This document shows positions 1-9,209 of a stretch of 64,000 nt of DNA, piece by piece. The position numbers were made by a program, and so were the translations under genes. The notes beneath the pieces are model-generated. The model saw only the letters and a program-made list of their open reading frames with translations, was not told the origin of the DNA and ran no database searches. Origin of the DNA: Proteiniphilum propionicum (GTDB taxonomy: Bacteria; Bacteroidota; Bacteroidia; Bacteroidales; Dysgonomonadaceae); contig NZ_CP073586.1 of NCBI RefSeq assembly GCF_022267555.1, positions 2,595,501 to 2,659,500 on the forward strand. The letters run 5' to 3'. Each line of letters begins with the position of its first letter. Position 1 is the first letter of the stretch.

Positions 1-1695
1 CTGATGCCCGTCCAATAAATGATGCGCCGATTGCAAATTGTTTACTACCGGCATTTTCTCTACTACCTCCTCTTCATCCTCTTCCTCATCCATCACTTCA
101 TTTAGCAATTGCACCGTTTCCGAATGGAGTCTCGTTATCTTCTCAATCTCCTTCTTATCCAAGTTGATTTTTCTGCGTACCGGCAGGTACAAATCATGGA
201 TAGCCTCATACGCTTTTTCCCGGTCCTTATCTTTTTTATACTGGTTAACGATATCTTCAAACAGGCTCTGAAGCCCCTCCTTCCTGAACAGTTTTTTACA
301 GGTACATTTAGGCAAAGGCTTCTCTTCGTCATTGAAAAAGTGGTGATATACATCAATATACTGCAAATAGACTTTCAAAGCCGCAACATTGTTGATCCCG
401 GCAAGCAATTTTGCGGCATCAAAAAGTAAATGCTGTACACCCGGATTTTCTTTGTTTATTTTCGTGAGCCTGTGGATGTTTTGTAAATAATATTGCACAT
501 CCATGTTTTGATTGAAAGCAGCTTTAACCTCCTCGTGGACAATTCTCCAGCGAGTTCTGTAAACAGTGTTAACTTCCGTTTCTTCCTCATCGGTAAACTC
601 GGGTAGCTTCTTCGCAAGGGGATCAATAAGTGGTCCCACCAGTTCCAATAACCCGGTTATCTCCTTTTTACTTCGTTCGTTATGCTCGTACGTGAAAATG
701 TCAACACTCCTGTTTAGTTCATACCTTTCATAAAGTTTATTGCGACAAAGCCTGAAGATACAATTCTTCACCATTCTTACCTTTTCTTCTATCGTCAGGT
801 CGTGATAGGTAAACACCGATTGGCTATGATCATACGCGCCATTTTGACTTTTGAAATTAAATGAAATGGCTGTATTGTATATTAATTGTTCCTTCACATC
901 TTTCATCACCTCGCGAAATAATTCCACCTGTCTGATCTTCATAAACTCGAAACCCGAGCACATAGAATCCCATTTCGATTCAAAATAATCAAAGAGAATC
1001 TGCTCTGACTTAGAAAGTCTCAATTTTTCTGAATATCTATCTGAAAAGCTCCATTCTCTTGAATGAGGGAACTGCTCCATGATATCCTCGATGCTCGTCT
1101 CTCCATTCGTGCAAACTTTCTTCCATTGTCCCGATTTCTTTGCCCTTTGTATCAGTTTTAGCTCTGCATAAGGTTTCGTTACCGGGTAATGCTCTATAAG
1201 TGCCTGCATCTGTGTAGTGAGTCGCGTAAGATCCGGTTGGTTGTCATATTCATCCAGGAAATCAAACATCAAGGTAAACGCATAATTTTCATTTTCGTCC
1301 AGACTAAGATACTCCCCTGATATAAAACTGTTTTTGAACCTCTTGTAGAACGCTTTGACCCTCGCGCTGGCATATTCTAAAGAACGGGTAGAGTAGATAT
1401 ATTCCTTTGACCAATAGGGCACATAATCACAATTAAATATCTCACTGTCTTGATCGGTTGAAGGAGGAATCCTGATAGATTCTCCAGAAATATCGATCAC
1501 AGAATCATCTCTTTTATCATCCCTTTCAAGCCAGTTGCTTTCGCGTGACACGCGTGACGCATTTCCTTTCTTGGTCGATGTTTGTGCAATAACCGAGATA
1601 ATCCAGACAATTGACGTGATGAGTATACTTACCCAGAACGGAACTCCAACCACTAATAAAACTACCATCCCTACTATTGCCCAAAACCATATCAT
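1..1695 (-). CDS. Membrane-anchored protein, TerB-C-like (3' end outside window)
   Basis: The reverse strand is open for 565 codons from an ATG at 1693-1695 to the window edge, so the C-terminus lies outside. The protein starts with two hydrophobic segments (about residues 1-37, MIWFWAIVGMVVLL then an ILITSIVWIISVIA-type stretch), so it is probably anchored in the inner membrane. A long soluble, charged region follows. It includes an acidic run near residue 545 (EEEDEEE) and a CTCKK pair near residue 480. The region around residues 85-140 (YVPYWSKEY...SLEYASAR...FDFLDEYDNQ) resembles Bacteroidota proteins annotated as tellurite-resistance TerB C-terminal domain proteins; this is a memory-based family guess. 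Function is unknown; TerB-like proteins are often linked to stress or phage response. I am sure that it codes and less sure of the family. Confidence 0.6.
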   Translation of the reverse strand, partial: MIWFWAIVGMVVLLVVGVPFWVSILITSIVWIISVIAQTSTKKGNASRVSRESNWLERDDKRDDSVIDISGESIRIPPSTDQDSEIFNCDYVPYWSKEYIYSTRSLEYASARVKAFYKRFKNSFISGEYLSLDENENYAFTLMFDFLDEYDNQPDLTRLTTQMQALIEHYPVTKPYAELKLIQRAKKSGQWKKVCTNGETSIEDIMEQFPHSREWSFSDRYSEKLRLSKSEQILFDYFESKWDSMCSGFEFMKIRQVELFREVMKDVKEQLIYNTAISFNFKSQNGAYDHSQSVFTYHDLTIEEKVRMVKNCIFRLCRNKLYERYELNRSVDIFTYEHNERSKKEITGLLELVGPLIDPLAKKLPEFTDEEETEVNTVYRTRWRIVHEEVKAAFNQNMDVQYYLQNIHRLTKINKENPGVQHLLFDAAKLLAGINNVAALKVYLQYIDVYHHFFNDEEKPLPKCTCKKLFRKEGLQSLFEDIVNQYKKDKDREKAYEAIHDLYLPVRRKINLDKKEIEKITRLHSETVQLLNEVMDEEEDEEEVVEKMPVVNNLQSAHHLLDGHQ

Positions 1696-1756
1696 GCTAT
1701 TAATTTTTAACAAATACCCTTTTACTGCATTGAAATGCACAAAGATAAACATTTAA

Positions 1757-1984
1757 AATGTATCATCAAGATTGGTCATATTCTAATCGTCAGTTAAACG
1801 AAAATGCTTTTGTAATACCGTTATTGAATGCACCTGGATATGACGTGTTCAATCCAATGGGAGTAATGCCCGAGTTCACCTGTGATATCGGCACAAAAAA
1901 GGGGGAAAGATAGACTACGCAACATTGAAAGACGGCAAACCTATTATGCTCATCGAGTTTAAGCAAAGGGCAAATCAACTAACA
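1757..1984 (+). pseudogene. Fragment of a type I restriction R-like protein, frameshifted
   Basis: In forward frame the segment reads NENAFVIPLLNAPGYDVFNP, then MPEFTCDIGTKKGE, then after a one-base shift in a GGGGG run near 1906 continues as DYATLKDGKPIMLIEFK. This pattern (a small N-terminal helix, then a hydrophobic D...E.K core) is typical of the N-terminal nuclease-like domain of type I restriction R-related proteins in Bacteroidota. The homology stops around 1970-1984, where the inverted AbiEii piece begins. It is a dead remnant: no start context, a frameshift and no helicase part. Confidence 0.5.
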
Positions 1985-2143
1985 ACAATTCAGGAAAATG
2001 GATATTACGCCGAAAGGCCGTTAGTTTTGGGTTCTCTTTGTCCTTCACTTCCATCCGTAACCCTGAACGTCCCAAAAACGGGATTACTTCGTTTGTCATT
2101 TCAATAAATTCGTCTTTCGACAGGTCTTTACAGTCGCTTCTGA
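1985..2143 (-). pseudogene. Inverted internal piece of an AbiEii-type nucleotidyltransferase gene
   Basis: On the minus strand this piece encodes FRSDCKDLSKDEFIEM, then an LGRSGLRMEVKDKENPKL segment and RRNIHFPELL. This reads like the middle of an AbiEii/AbiGii nucleotidyltransferase, just upstream of the part found on the plus strand from 2145. The two adjoining pieces point in opposite directions, so part of the gene has apparently been inverted. It cannot make a functional product. Confidence 0.4.
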
Positions 2144-2144
2144 A

Positions 2145-2456
2145 ATGTTTGCCCATAAACTCTGCGCTATGCTTGACCGTGGAGAAGTGACGAATCGCGA
2201 TATCTTTGACAGTTGGTTTTTCATGCAAAAACGAACACCGATAAACAAAGATATTGTTGAAACTCGTATGGAAATGCCACTGGCTGACTACATACAGAAA
2301 TGTATCGGGCATCTCGAAAGCAAGAGTGACCGGGGAATGTTGAATGGCTTAGGCGAATGGATGGATGAGGATATGAAGAAATTCGTTCGCTCGAAACTAC
2401 GGACAGAAACTATATCCCTGCTTCGATTCTATAAAGAATTTCCGATTCTCGCCTAG
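2145..2456 (+). pseudogene. C-terminal part of an AbiEii toxin-family nucleotidyltransferase
   Basis: The 103-residue frame begins MFAHKLCAMLDRGE and continues NRDIFDSWFFMQKR and PINKDIVETR, features of the C-terminal half of AbiEii nucleotidyltransferase toxins (which act with AbiEi-type antitoxins in abortive infection). The N-terminal catalytic half with its GG/S and DxD motifs is absent, so this is a remnant although the frame is open. The adjoining upstream piece is inverted. A shorter scrap of the same C-terminal end recurs at about 21700-21765, next to the cas13a region. Confidence 0.55.
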
Positions 2457-2587
2457 TGTGAATGAATTTTCCTGAAAAAATCACGGATCAGTGTTTCTGA
2501 CAGCAACTGCCTGTCCGCAAGCATCTTTTCGCTCTTTCGGGTAAAAGGCGGGAACCATGATCCGTTCTATAATATGTGGCAGGATAA

Positions 2588-2956
2588 TCATAGATAAGCA
2601 AATGACTGAGGAGCAAAGTCGATATTAAAATCGGAAAGAAGTTTAGGATGCGCATATTCTTTTACATTCCCAACTTGAATGGCAAACGCATGATCTCTAT
2701 TTTCAAAATACTGATCATAAAATTCCTTGCTTATACCTGAATATTGTTGAGTCATTTGCCACAGTAACTCTGTCTCTTCGTATAATATGTCAGCTATTTC
2801 AAATTCACCTATAACTTTTTGCACGGGAGAAGACGCATAAACAATAACCTTCTCAATGTCTTTACGTTTAAAAATAAACTTTCGAAATTCATATTTTTTA
2901 GAACCTTCAAATATTTTAAATGCGTACTCCGGTTTAATTGACAACAATACTCTCAT
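2588..2956 (-). CDS. ASCH-domain protein (PUA-like fold)
   Basis: This 122-residue protein starts MRVLLSIKPEYAFKIFEGSK and has the ASCH pattern: a basic stretch KKYEFRK, then VIVYASSPVQKVIGEF and, near the end, HAFAIQVGNV. ASCH domains adopt a PUA-like fold and are thought to bind RNA or modified nucleotides; the substrate here is unknown. It lies 10 bp downstream of the PIN-GNAT-EVE frame, so the two are probably co-transcribed, and PUA-like domains (ASCH, EVE) often travel with nuclease genes in defence islands. A decayed copy of its C-terminal part lies at about 26120-26225. Confidence 0.75.
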   Translation of the reverse strand: MRVLLSIKPEYAFKIFEGSKKYEFRKFIFKRKDIEKVIVYASSPVQKVIGEFEIADILYEETELLWQMTQQYSGISKEFYDQYFENRDHAFAIQVGNVKEYAHPKLLSDFNIDFAPQSFAYL

Positions 2957-2966
2957 TTGTTTTTGT

Positions 2967-4211
2967 TTATTTTAATAATAAAATAAATTGCTCCCTGGTA
3001 ATCTTTTTCAAGCCTCTCAACTCATTTTCTTCGCCACTAATAATACCTAATTCAAGAAGAGACTTTCTATTCAATCTATTTCCCAATGGGAATGAATATA
3101 CAGACAAGAAACGAATCAAGAATGGACGATATCGAGGATCGTAATTCCAGAACTCCTTTAAATAATCATCGGTGAAGATACTTCTTTTTCTCGATTTTAA
3201 TACAAATTCCGTTTCACTTTGAATATCATCAATTTTATCTTCCACAATACCAATTGTTGTAATCACACTATGATAGTAGGCTTTTTTATCTCTTGGAGCA
3301 GTACGGTAAAAAATCAAAATATCACCTTTTTTTATATTTCTTTTAATCGAACGAGAAATATAAACTTTACTTATCGCATTCCTATGCGGTTCGTTTTCTT
3401 CAAAGTTATCAGGAGATTCAGTCCTTAAAAAAGAATCCGGTAATAATTCTGTATGGTATTTAGGGTAAATCGGGATTAAAAAAGCATCCGTAATTGTTGA
3501 AATAAATGGAAAGGTTTTTTTAGGGTTAGAAAGATCAAACTTCTTCGAAAAATCACGCACATAGACTAATTCTCTGTTATGACCTTTCACTCCATATTTT
3601 ACAAAGCCCCAATCTTCCATTAGTCCAATAAGCCTTTGTTGTTCCTCGGTCCTGCCGAAGATTGTAACATATATTTCTTCAACCTGGTTCAAAATAGCAT
3701 TGTCAAAAATTATTTTGAGAAAACGCTCTCCCAATCGCACACCATTACTTACAACTTTAAATGTTCCAACCTTCAAACGTTTCTTCTTAGAAAACATAGG
3801 ATCGATATCTGAATAATTTTCATCACTTCCTTCAGTTTTCAAATACAAGAATGATAAAATACGTCCTTTGTTGTATGTTATATAGGCTTTTTCTTCCGCT
3901 TTTTTATTAAACCAACGTTCAAACCCCGGATAATCTTCTTTCAGTGAATCAAAAAATGGATCCGTGAGATCAATATTTCCAAAGTACTCTTGTTTAACTG
4001 CCAATACTTTGTAATCAATCAATTCCGGATACTCAGATACAACCATTTCAAGAAAAGAATCGATTGTGAAAACTCGATCTTCAATTCCTAGTTCCTTCGC
4101 TTTAGTATGAATCTTTCTGTCTTCTGAAATGAGTATATCAACACGTTCACTATAAACCTCATTGAGTAAAAGAGTATCGTTTTTATTTTTTTTGATCAGT
4201 CTCCAACCAAT
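2967..4211 (-). pseudogene. PIN-GNAT-EVE fusion protein, 5'-truncated
   Basis: The open frame runs from a stop at 4212-4214 to 2967; the first ATG is at 4046, giving 359 residues, but homology-like sequence continues upstream of it. Residues encoded by 4046-4211 (LLLNEVYSERVDILISEDRK, IHTKAKELGI, VFTIDSFLEM) look like the C-terminal half of a PIN nuclease domain. A GNAT acetyltransferase domain (about residues 60-165 from the ATG, GVRLGERFLKIIFDNA) and a C-terminal EVE/PUA-like domain (IKKGDILIFYRTA) follow. The N-terminal PIN part with its first catalytic Asp is missing, and no ATG precedes 4046 in frame. It may still produce a GNAT-EVE protein. It is paired with the ASCH gene downstream. 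Confidence 0.6.
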
Positions 4212-4390
4212 TCATTGTAAAACACGAAATTAGCAATATGATTTAAATTAACCAAATAAATGTGTAAAATCTTAATCGCCTTCGTATGGCTGCCAGGATG
4301 GCTGTGCGCTGTCCATTAAAGGGCTAGTATTCAAACTCATATAATTGATTAATACCTTTTTATCATTAATTGTTTTGAGTATTTGCATCA
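4203..4390 (-). repeat. Repeated remnant, copy 1 (second copy near 26275-26465)
   Basis: This segment and the one at about 26275-26465 share most bases across nearly 190 bp, including the motif aaccaaataaatgtgtaaaa. Both contain, on the minus strand, the end of a reading frame finishing ...QPYEGD-stop (stop codons at 4272-4274 and 26346-26348), so they are probably the 3' end of an unidentified gene plus its downstream spacer. In both copies similarity ends just after a TTACAAT(G/A)AATTG motif. Here the truncated PIN frame follows directly. Confidence 0.6.
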
Positions 4391-4758
4391 CTGGATCCAT
4401 GATCGCATCGGAAAAAATGCTTCATCACGATTCCTTTCGGTTATCAACAAGAACTCACTTTTGCAAAGACAGTAAAAATCAACCGGTTAAAAGTAAATGT
4501 CAACTTCAATTCTTTTATTTAGAAATCTGTAACCTCTATTTTTGCCCTCATGACAAAATTTTTCATCTATTGATTACGAATATGCGCTGAATACCCGGCG
4601 AAAATTACAACATTATTATTGATAAGATATGTTAAATAATTTTGAAAATCCTGCTATGGATTTGTCTCTGTTTTGTAAAGAATAATTCTATTTATGTGAA
4701 TAAAATGCTGATTAATACTTTAAATCCTAATTATTTTATCCTTTTTAAATTAAAAAAT
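4391..4758. other. Intergenic region before the Sus-like operon
   Basis: No gene is supported here. The left part contains a broken minus-strand frame that leads into the QPYEGD tail. The right part is AT-rich and should contain the promoter of the plus-strand operon. A TATTTTTG sequence at 4537-4544 fits the Bacteroidota -7 consensus TAnnTTTG, but I see no good -33 TTG at the right distance, so the promoter is not assigned. Confidence 0.4.
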
Positions 4759-6075
4759 ATGAATAAAAAGCTAAAAATTTACATTAACATTATTTTGCTT
4801 TTCTCCGGACTTTTGTTCTTCACATCGTGCACAGAGAAAAGAGATGATGGGTTTGGAAAAGATCACAACCCGTCAATCCCTGTCAAAATATCCACATTTT
4901 ATCCGAATTCGGGCGGGGTTGCAGAGAAGGTAATAATTACGGGAGAAAATTTCGGTTCCAATCCCGAAAAAATCAGGGTTTATTTTAACAGTAAGCGAGC
5001 TGCAGTAATCTCATCCGATGGATATCGGATCTATACGTTGGTTCCGAGAATGCCGGGTGACGACTGTGTTGTTTCAGTTGTTGTGGGAAAAGATTCGCTT
5101 GTATTGGAAAATACTTTCCAATATAATCTCTCTGTATCTGTAAGTACGGTATCCGGAAACGGGTCACCCGATTTTATCTCCGGAACACTTTCGGAAAGCC
5201 AGATGAAACCATCCTTTTTAGCTGTCGATAACGATTACAATATTTTTGTCTCCGTCCGGGACAGTCCAACCTGGGGGCTTGTCCGGGTGAATGAAGAGGA
5301 GAATGTTGTAATTCCGCTTTCCATGAATGACAATAGCTCGGTTATGATTCCCAACGCTCCTGCGATTGACAGGAGAACCGGGATAATCACATTCCCGTCG
5401 GAGACCTCCATTACGGCCTTTGTGACCTGTGATCCTAAAGAGGCATGGGCTCCCAGATACAGGAATTTCAACATTGTGAATACAAACGGATATGCTCCAC
5501 CAACCAATTCCTGGAAGCATTCAATGGCTTCGTGCGAACTGGACGGATACGTTTATACCCGTTTCTATGAGGGACAGATTATTAAAATCCACCCTGTTAC
5601 TTACGAGGCTGAGATAATCTATGTAACTCCCAACGGAACGGCAAATGGAGTAACATTCCACCCACTTCATCCGCATTTACTATATTTTGCAGGACGTTCA
5701 GGAGGTGTTTCCGGAGGCATCTATTCAATGGATGTAAGGGATCCAGCGAACACATTCAAACGCATGAACTCTGCTGGAAGCGGACATCGCGACGGAGAAC
5801 TGGAAGTGGCGCTTTTCAATGCTCCATGGCAAATCTACTTTGATCCTGAGGGCTATCTGTATATTGCCGATGCCGGGAACCATTGTATTCGCCGAATCTC
5901 TCCCGAGAATATGGTAGAGACAATTGTAGGAATGCCCGGAACGAGTGGTTGGAAAGACGGAGGCCCCGAAGAGGCGCTTTTTAATAATCCGCACGGTGTT
6001 GGGGTGGATAAAGAAGGTACAGTCTATATCGCGGACTGGGGTAATAACAGATTGCGTAAACTGGCCATTGAATAA
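4759..6075 (+). CDS. Surface lipoprotein with IPT/TIG domain and NHL repeats
   Basis: Start chosen at the ATG at 4759, not at the in-frame ATG at 4642, because only then does the protein begin with a signal peptide and lipobox (LLFSGLLFFTSC, Cys24). An IPT/TIG immunoglobulin-like domain follows (about residues 42-125, FYPNSGGVAEKVIITGENFG). A beta-propeller-like region comes next, with clear NHL repeats near the end (YLYIADAGNHCIRRI and VYIADWGNNRLRKL). Such IPT-NHL lipoproteins are frequent companions of SusC/SusD pairs and probably sit on the outer surface as glycan-binding accessory proteins. susC starts 27 bp downstream, and the gene is the first of a six-gene plus-strand operon. Confidence 0.8.
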   Translation: MNKKLKIYINIILLFSGLLFFTSCTEKRDDGFGKDHNPSIPVKISTFYPNSGGVAEKVIITGENFGSNPEKIRVYFNSKRAAVISSDGYRIYTLVPRMPGDDCVVSVVVGKDSLVLENTFQYNLSVSVSTVSGNGSPDFISGTLSESQMKPSFLAVDNDYNIFVSVRDSPTWGLVRVNEEENVVIPLSMNDNSSVMIPNAPAIDRRTGIITFPSETSITAFVTCDPKEAWAPRYRNFNIVNTNGYAPPTNSWKHSMASCELDGYVYTRFYEGQIIKIHPVTYEAEIIYVTPNGTANGVTFHPLHPHLLYFAGRSGGVSGGIYSMDVRDPANTFKRMNSAGSGHRDGELEVALFNAPWQIYFDPEGYLYIADAGNHCIRRISPENMVETIVGMPGTSGWKDGGPEEALFNNPHGVGVDKEGTVYIADWGNNRLRKLAIE

Positions 6076-6102
6076 CAGATATAAATAAAATACATTATCA
6101 GA

Positions 6103-9100
6103 ATGAAAAGAAATTTTATGCTATTGCTTTTTCTTCAGCTATTCTTTTTTGCAAATGCACAGCAGAGAATTGCATTTACATTGAAAGGGACAGTCTACGA
6201 TGATACAGGAATTACGCTGCCCGGTGCGACTGTCTTTCTTAAAGATCAGGTAGGTATTGGTACAATTACTGATATAGATGGAAAGTTCACGATCAATGTT
6301 AAGATCGGGGACGTGGTTGTTATTTCCTTCGTTGGTTTAGAAACTGTGGAATATGTAGTTGTGAAGGAAGAGTCAGACATTGAAATTCGGTTGAATGTAG
6401 ACTCCGAAGAGTTGGATGAACTTGTTGTTGTAGGAATGGGTAGCCAACGACGAATAAGTTCTTTGGCGGCAGTTACATCGGTAGATGTGAAAGATTTGCA
6501 AACTCCTGTTGCTTCCGTTGCTAACTTGCTTGGCGGCAAAGTTCCAGGGGTGATTTCTATGCAGACAAGCGGTGAGCCTGGAAAAAATATTTCTGAATTT
6601 TGGATTCGTGGTATTGGTACATTTGGTGCCAGTAGTGGCGCTTTAGTGTTGATTGACGGCTTGGAAGGCAATATAAACTCCATTGATCCAGCAGATATAC
6701 AAAGTTTTTCTGTTTTGAAAGATGCTTCAGCAACAGCGGTTTATGGTGTAAGAGGAGCAAATGGGGTAGTCTTAGTGACCACTAAAAGGGGTGAGTCAGG
6801 GAAACTTTCTATCACTGCACGAACTAATTTTTCTCTCTCTGTTTTACGAAGGATGCCTAAATATTTAGGTGCATATGATTACGCGAATCTTGTTAATGAA
6901 GCTCTATCAGTAAGGGGATCTGCCCCTGCCTATAATGATGTAGATCTTGATATTATACGATACGGTCTTGATAATGATCTTTACCCAAACGTCAATTGGC
7001 AGAAAGAGATACTTAATAATCACTCTTTTGAGCAAAGCTACTATGTAAGCGCTAGGGGGGGGGGTGAAGTGGCAAGGTATTTTCTAAGTCTGGGACTGAG
7101 CGACGAAACGGCAGCATATAAACAGGACAAGAGCAGTGTTTACAGTTCCAATGTAGGTTATAATACCTATAACTACAGGCTCAATATAGACCTTAACCTG
7201 ACAAAAATGACAAGTATTTATTTTGGTACGGATGGTTATTTAGCAGTGAGAAGCGAACCGGGTATGGCAAATACAGACTATATTTGGAATGCACAGTCAC
7301 AATTGAATCCACTTCTTTTTCCCACCAAATATTCGAACGGACTTCTTCCTGCTGCTGGTGCGAATGATCTATCTTCTCCATATGTGTTAATCAACCATAC
7401 AGGGCAATCTTCTAGCCAGAATTATCAAGGTAAGATGACAATGGCAATAAACCAAGATCTGAAGAAAATGCTAGATGGACTTAAGCTTAAGGTACAAGGA
7501 GCTTACGATATTTATAGTAACTTCTGGGAACAGAGATATGTTCAACCGGCACTTTATCAGGCATTGGGCAGGAATACAAACGGAAGCCTGATCATGAAAG
7601 AGAACGTGCAGGCAGTACCAGCCAGATATAACAAGCAGGTAAACCAATATAGAAAATATCATTTTGAGAGTACACTTAGCTACGAAAAACTCTTTACAGA
7701 TGATCACAGGTTTACAGGTCTGCTTTACTACTATCTTAGTGATGAGAAAGCTACTAAGGATGCAGTGAGTAGCTTGGCGGCTATTCCACTGAGATATCAA
7801 GGAGTTTCGAGTCGTTTAACATATAGTTTTAAAGATACTTATATGATGGATGTGAACTTTGGTTATACCGGTTCAGAGAATTTCCAGCCAGGGAAACAAT
7901 ATGGTTTCTTTCCCTCTCTTGCTCTTGGGTGGAGCCCTACAAATTATATATTGGTAAAGAATAGCTTGCCATGGTTAAATTTTTTCAAGATACGTGCTTC
8001 ATACGGTACAGTTGGAAATGATAGAATTACAAGCCGCAGATTCCCTTATCTAACGATGGTAAATATCGGACAGAACTCAATATGGGGAGGGAACAGTGTA
8101 GAGACTATTAACGAAACCATTGTGGGTGCAGATAACTTAAAATGGGAGAAGGCGCTGAAGAAAGACCTAGGTTTTGAAGGGCGCTTGCTTAATGACAAAG
8201 TTGAATTTGTTGTAGACTTCTTTGAAGACCAGCGTGATGGCATCTTTCAACCAAGAGTTCAGGTACCCGATTATGTAGGAGTAATCTCCATGCCATACGG
8301 TAACGTGGGAAAGATGAAAAGTTACGGTTCTGATGGAAATATTAGTTTCAGTCATCAAATTGATGCAAATAAGAGCTTTGTGCTAAGAGGAAACTATACT
8401 TATTCTACCAATTTGATTCAAAACTGGGAACAACTCTATCTTGAATATCCCTACCTTGAGCATACAGGATACCCCTATAACGTAATCAGAGGTTTCCAAA
8501 GTTTAGGGCTTTTCAATGATGAAGATGATATTAAATATAGTCCCAGGCAACAGTTTGGAGATGTTGCACCCGGTGATATCAAATATAAAGATATTAACGC
8601 TGATGGTGTGATTAACGATGAGGATAAGGTTCCTCTATCCTACAGTACTTATCCCCGCTTAATGTATGGATTTGGTGGTGAATTCAGATATAAGGATTTT
8701 ACACTTGGAGTCATGTTTAAAGGAACTGGGAAGACAGATTATTATCATGTTGGACAGTCTGGAAACGGAATGGGTTATGTCCCATTTCACGGCGGAGCAA
8801 CCGGAAATGTATTGGCAATCATAAGCGATCCTTCTAATAGGTGGATACCAAGGGAATACGCCGCACAGGCAGGGATTGAATCTTCGCTTGCCGAAAATCC
8901 ACGCGCACGCTTCCCTAGGCTTCAGTATGGATACAACAGCAACAACTCGCAGTTATCAGATTTCTGGAAAGGTGATGCCCGATATTTGAGATTGCAAGAG
9001 ATGACACTGAATTATAATTTGAAACTCCATTCCTTAAGAAGAATTGGAATTTCATCTCTTGATTTGCAACTGGTAGGGACAAATCTTTTTGTATGGGACA

Positions 9101-9195
9101 AGGTAAAACTGTTTGATCCGGAGCAGGCCCGTTACAATGGGCGCGCCTATCCGATCCCCTCGGTTTTTACTTTCCAACTTTATATAAATATTTAA
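6103..9195 (+). CDS. SusC/RagA-family TonB-linked outer-membrane transporter
   Basis: This 1030-residue protein has a signal peptide (about 1-19, ending FFFANAQ) and a carboxypeptidase-D regulatory-like domain (about 25-105, LKGTVYDDTGITLPGATV). It also has the SusC-type hinge DELVVVGMGSQRR, a plug domain (LLGGKVPGV, IRGIGTFGASSGALVLIDG, LKDASATAVYG) and a long beta-barrel that ends in an aromatic-rich strand. It should form the TonB-dependent channel of the pair with SusD, importing an oligosaccharide or similar nutrient captured by the surface lipoproteins. The length is normal. A run of ten G residues at 7055-7064 lies in frame within the N-terminal barrel (ARGGGE), an unusual codon choice that could be prone to slippage. 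susD starts 15 bp downstream. Confidence 0.95.
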   Translation: MKRNFMLLLFLQLFFFANAQQRIAFTLKGTVYDDTGITLPGATVFLKDQVGIGTITDIDGKFTINVKIGDVVVISFVGLETVEYVVVKEESDIEIRLNVDSEELDELVVVGMGSQRRISSLAAVTSVDVKDLQTPVASVANLLGGKVPGVISMQTSGEPGKNISEFWIRGIGTFGASSGALVLIDGLEGNINSIDPADIQSFSVLKDASATAVYGVRGANGVVLVTTKRGESGKLSITARTNFSLSVLRRMPKYLGAYDYANLVNEALSVRGSAPAYNDVDLDIIRYGLDNDLYPNVNWQKEILNNHSFEQSYYVSARGGGEVARYFLSLGLSDETAAYKQDKSSVYSSNVGYNTYNYRLNIDLNLTKMTSIYFGTDGYLAVRSEPGMANTDYIWNAQSQLNPLLFPTKYSNGLLPAAGANDLSSPYVLINHTGQSSSQNYQGKMTMAINQDLKKMLDGLKLKVQGAYDIYSNFWEQRYVQPALYQALGRNTNGSLIMKENVQAVPARYNKQVNQYRKYHFESTLSYEKLFTDDHRFTGLLYYYLSDEKATKDAVSSLAAIPLRYQGVSSRLTYSFKDTYMMDVNFGYTGSENFQPGKQYGFFPSLALGWSPTNYILVKNSLPWLNFFKIRASYGTVGNDRITSRRFPYLTMVNIGQNSIWGGNSVETINETIVGADNLKWEKALKKDLGFEGRLLNDKVEFVVDFFEDQRDGIFQPRVQVPDYVGVISMPYGNVGKMKSYGSDGNISFSHQIDANKSFVLRGNYTYSTNLIQNWEQLYLEYPYLEHTGYPYNVIRGFQSLGLFNDEDDIKYSPRQQFGDVAPGDIKYKDINADGVINDEDKVPLSYSTYPRLMYGFGGEFRYKDFTLGVMFKGTGKTDYYHVGQSGNGMGYVPFHGGATGNVLAIISDPSNRWIPREYAAQAGIESSLAENPRARFPRLQYGYNSNNSQLSDFWKGDARYLRLQEMTLNYNLKLHSLRRIGISSLDLQLVGTNLFVWDKVKLFDPEQARYNGRAYPIPSVFTFQLYINI
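7055..7064 (+). repeat. Poly-G tract (10 G) inside susC
   Basis: Ten consecutive G residues encode the glycine run of ARGGGE at about residue 318. Gain or loss of one base would shift the frame and truncate the transporter. Mononucleotide tracts of this length are typical of slipped-strand phase variation in other bacteria; a function here is inference only. Confidence 0.7.
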
Positions 9196-9209
9196 CACAC
9201 ATATATATA

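Noticed and set aside
38-271. Plus-strand serine-rich frame
   Set aside because: The serine run is the antisense of the acidic EEEDEEE stretch in the real minus-strand gene.
135-356. Minus-strand 73-residue frame near the left edge
   Set aside because: It overlaps the long minus-strand gene 1-1695 in another frame; the long frame has protein-like composition and is open over 565 codons.
1535-1756. Plus-strand 73-residue frame
   Set aside because: Shadow of the N-terminal membrane segments of the minus-strand gene 1-1695.
6246-6683. 145-residue minus-strand frame inside susC
   Set aside because: Low-complexity antisense frame of the plug-domain region of an intact gene.
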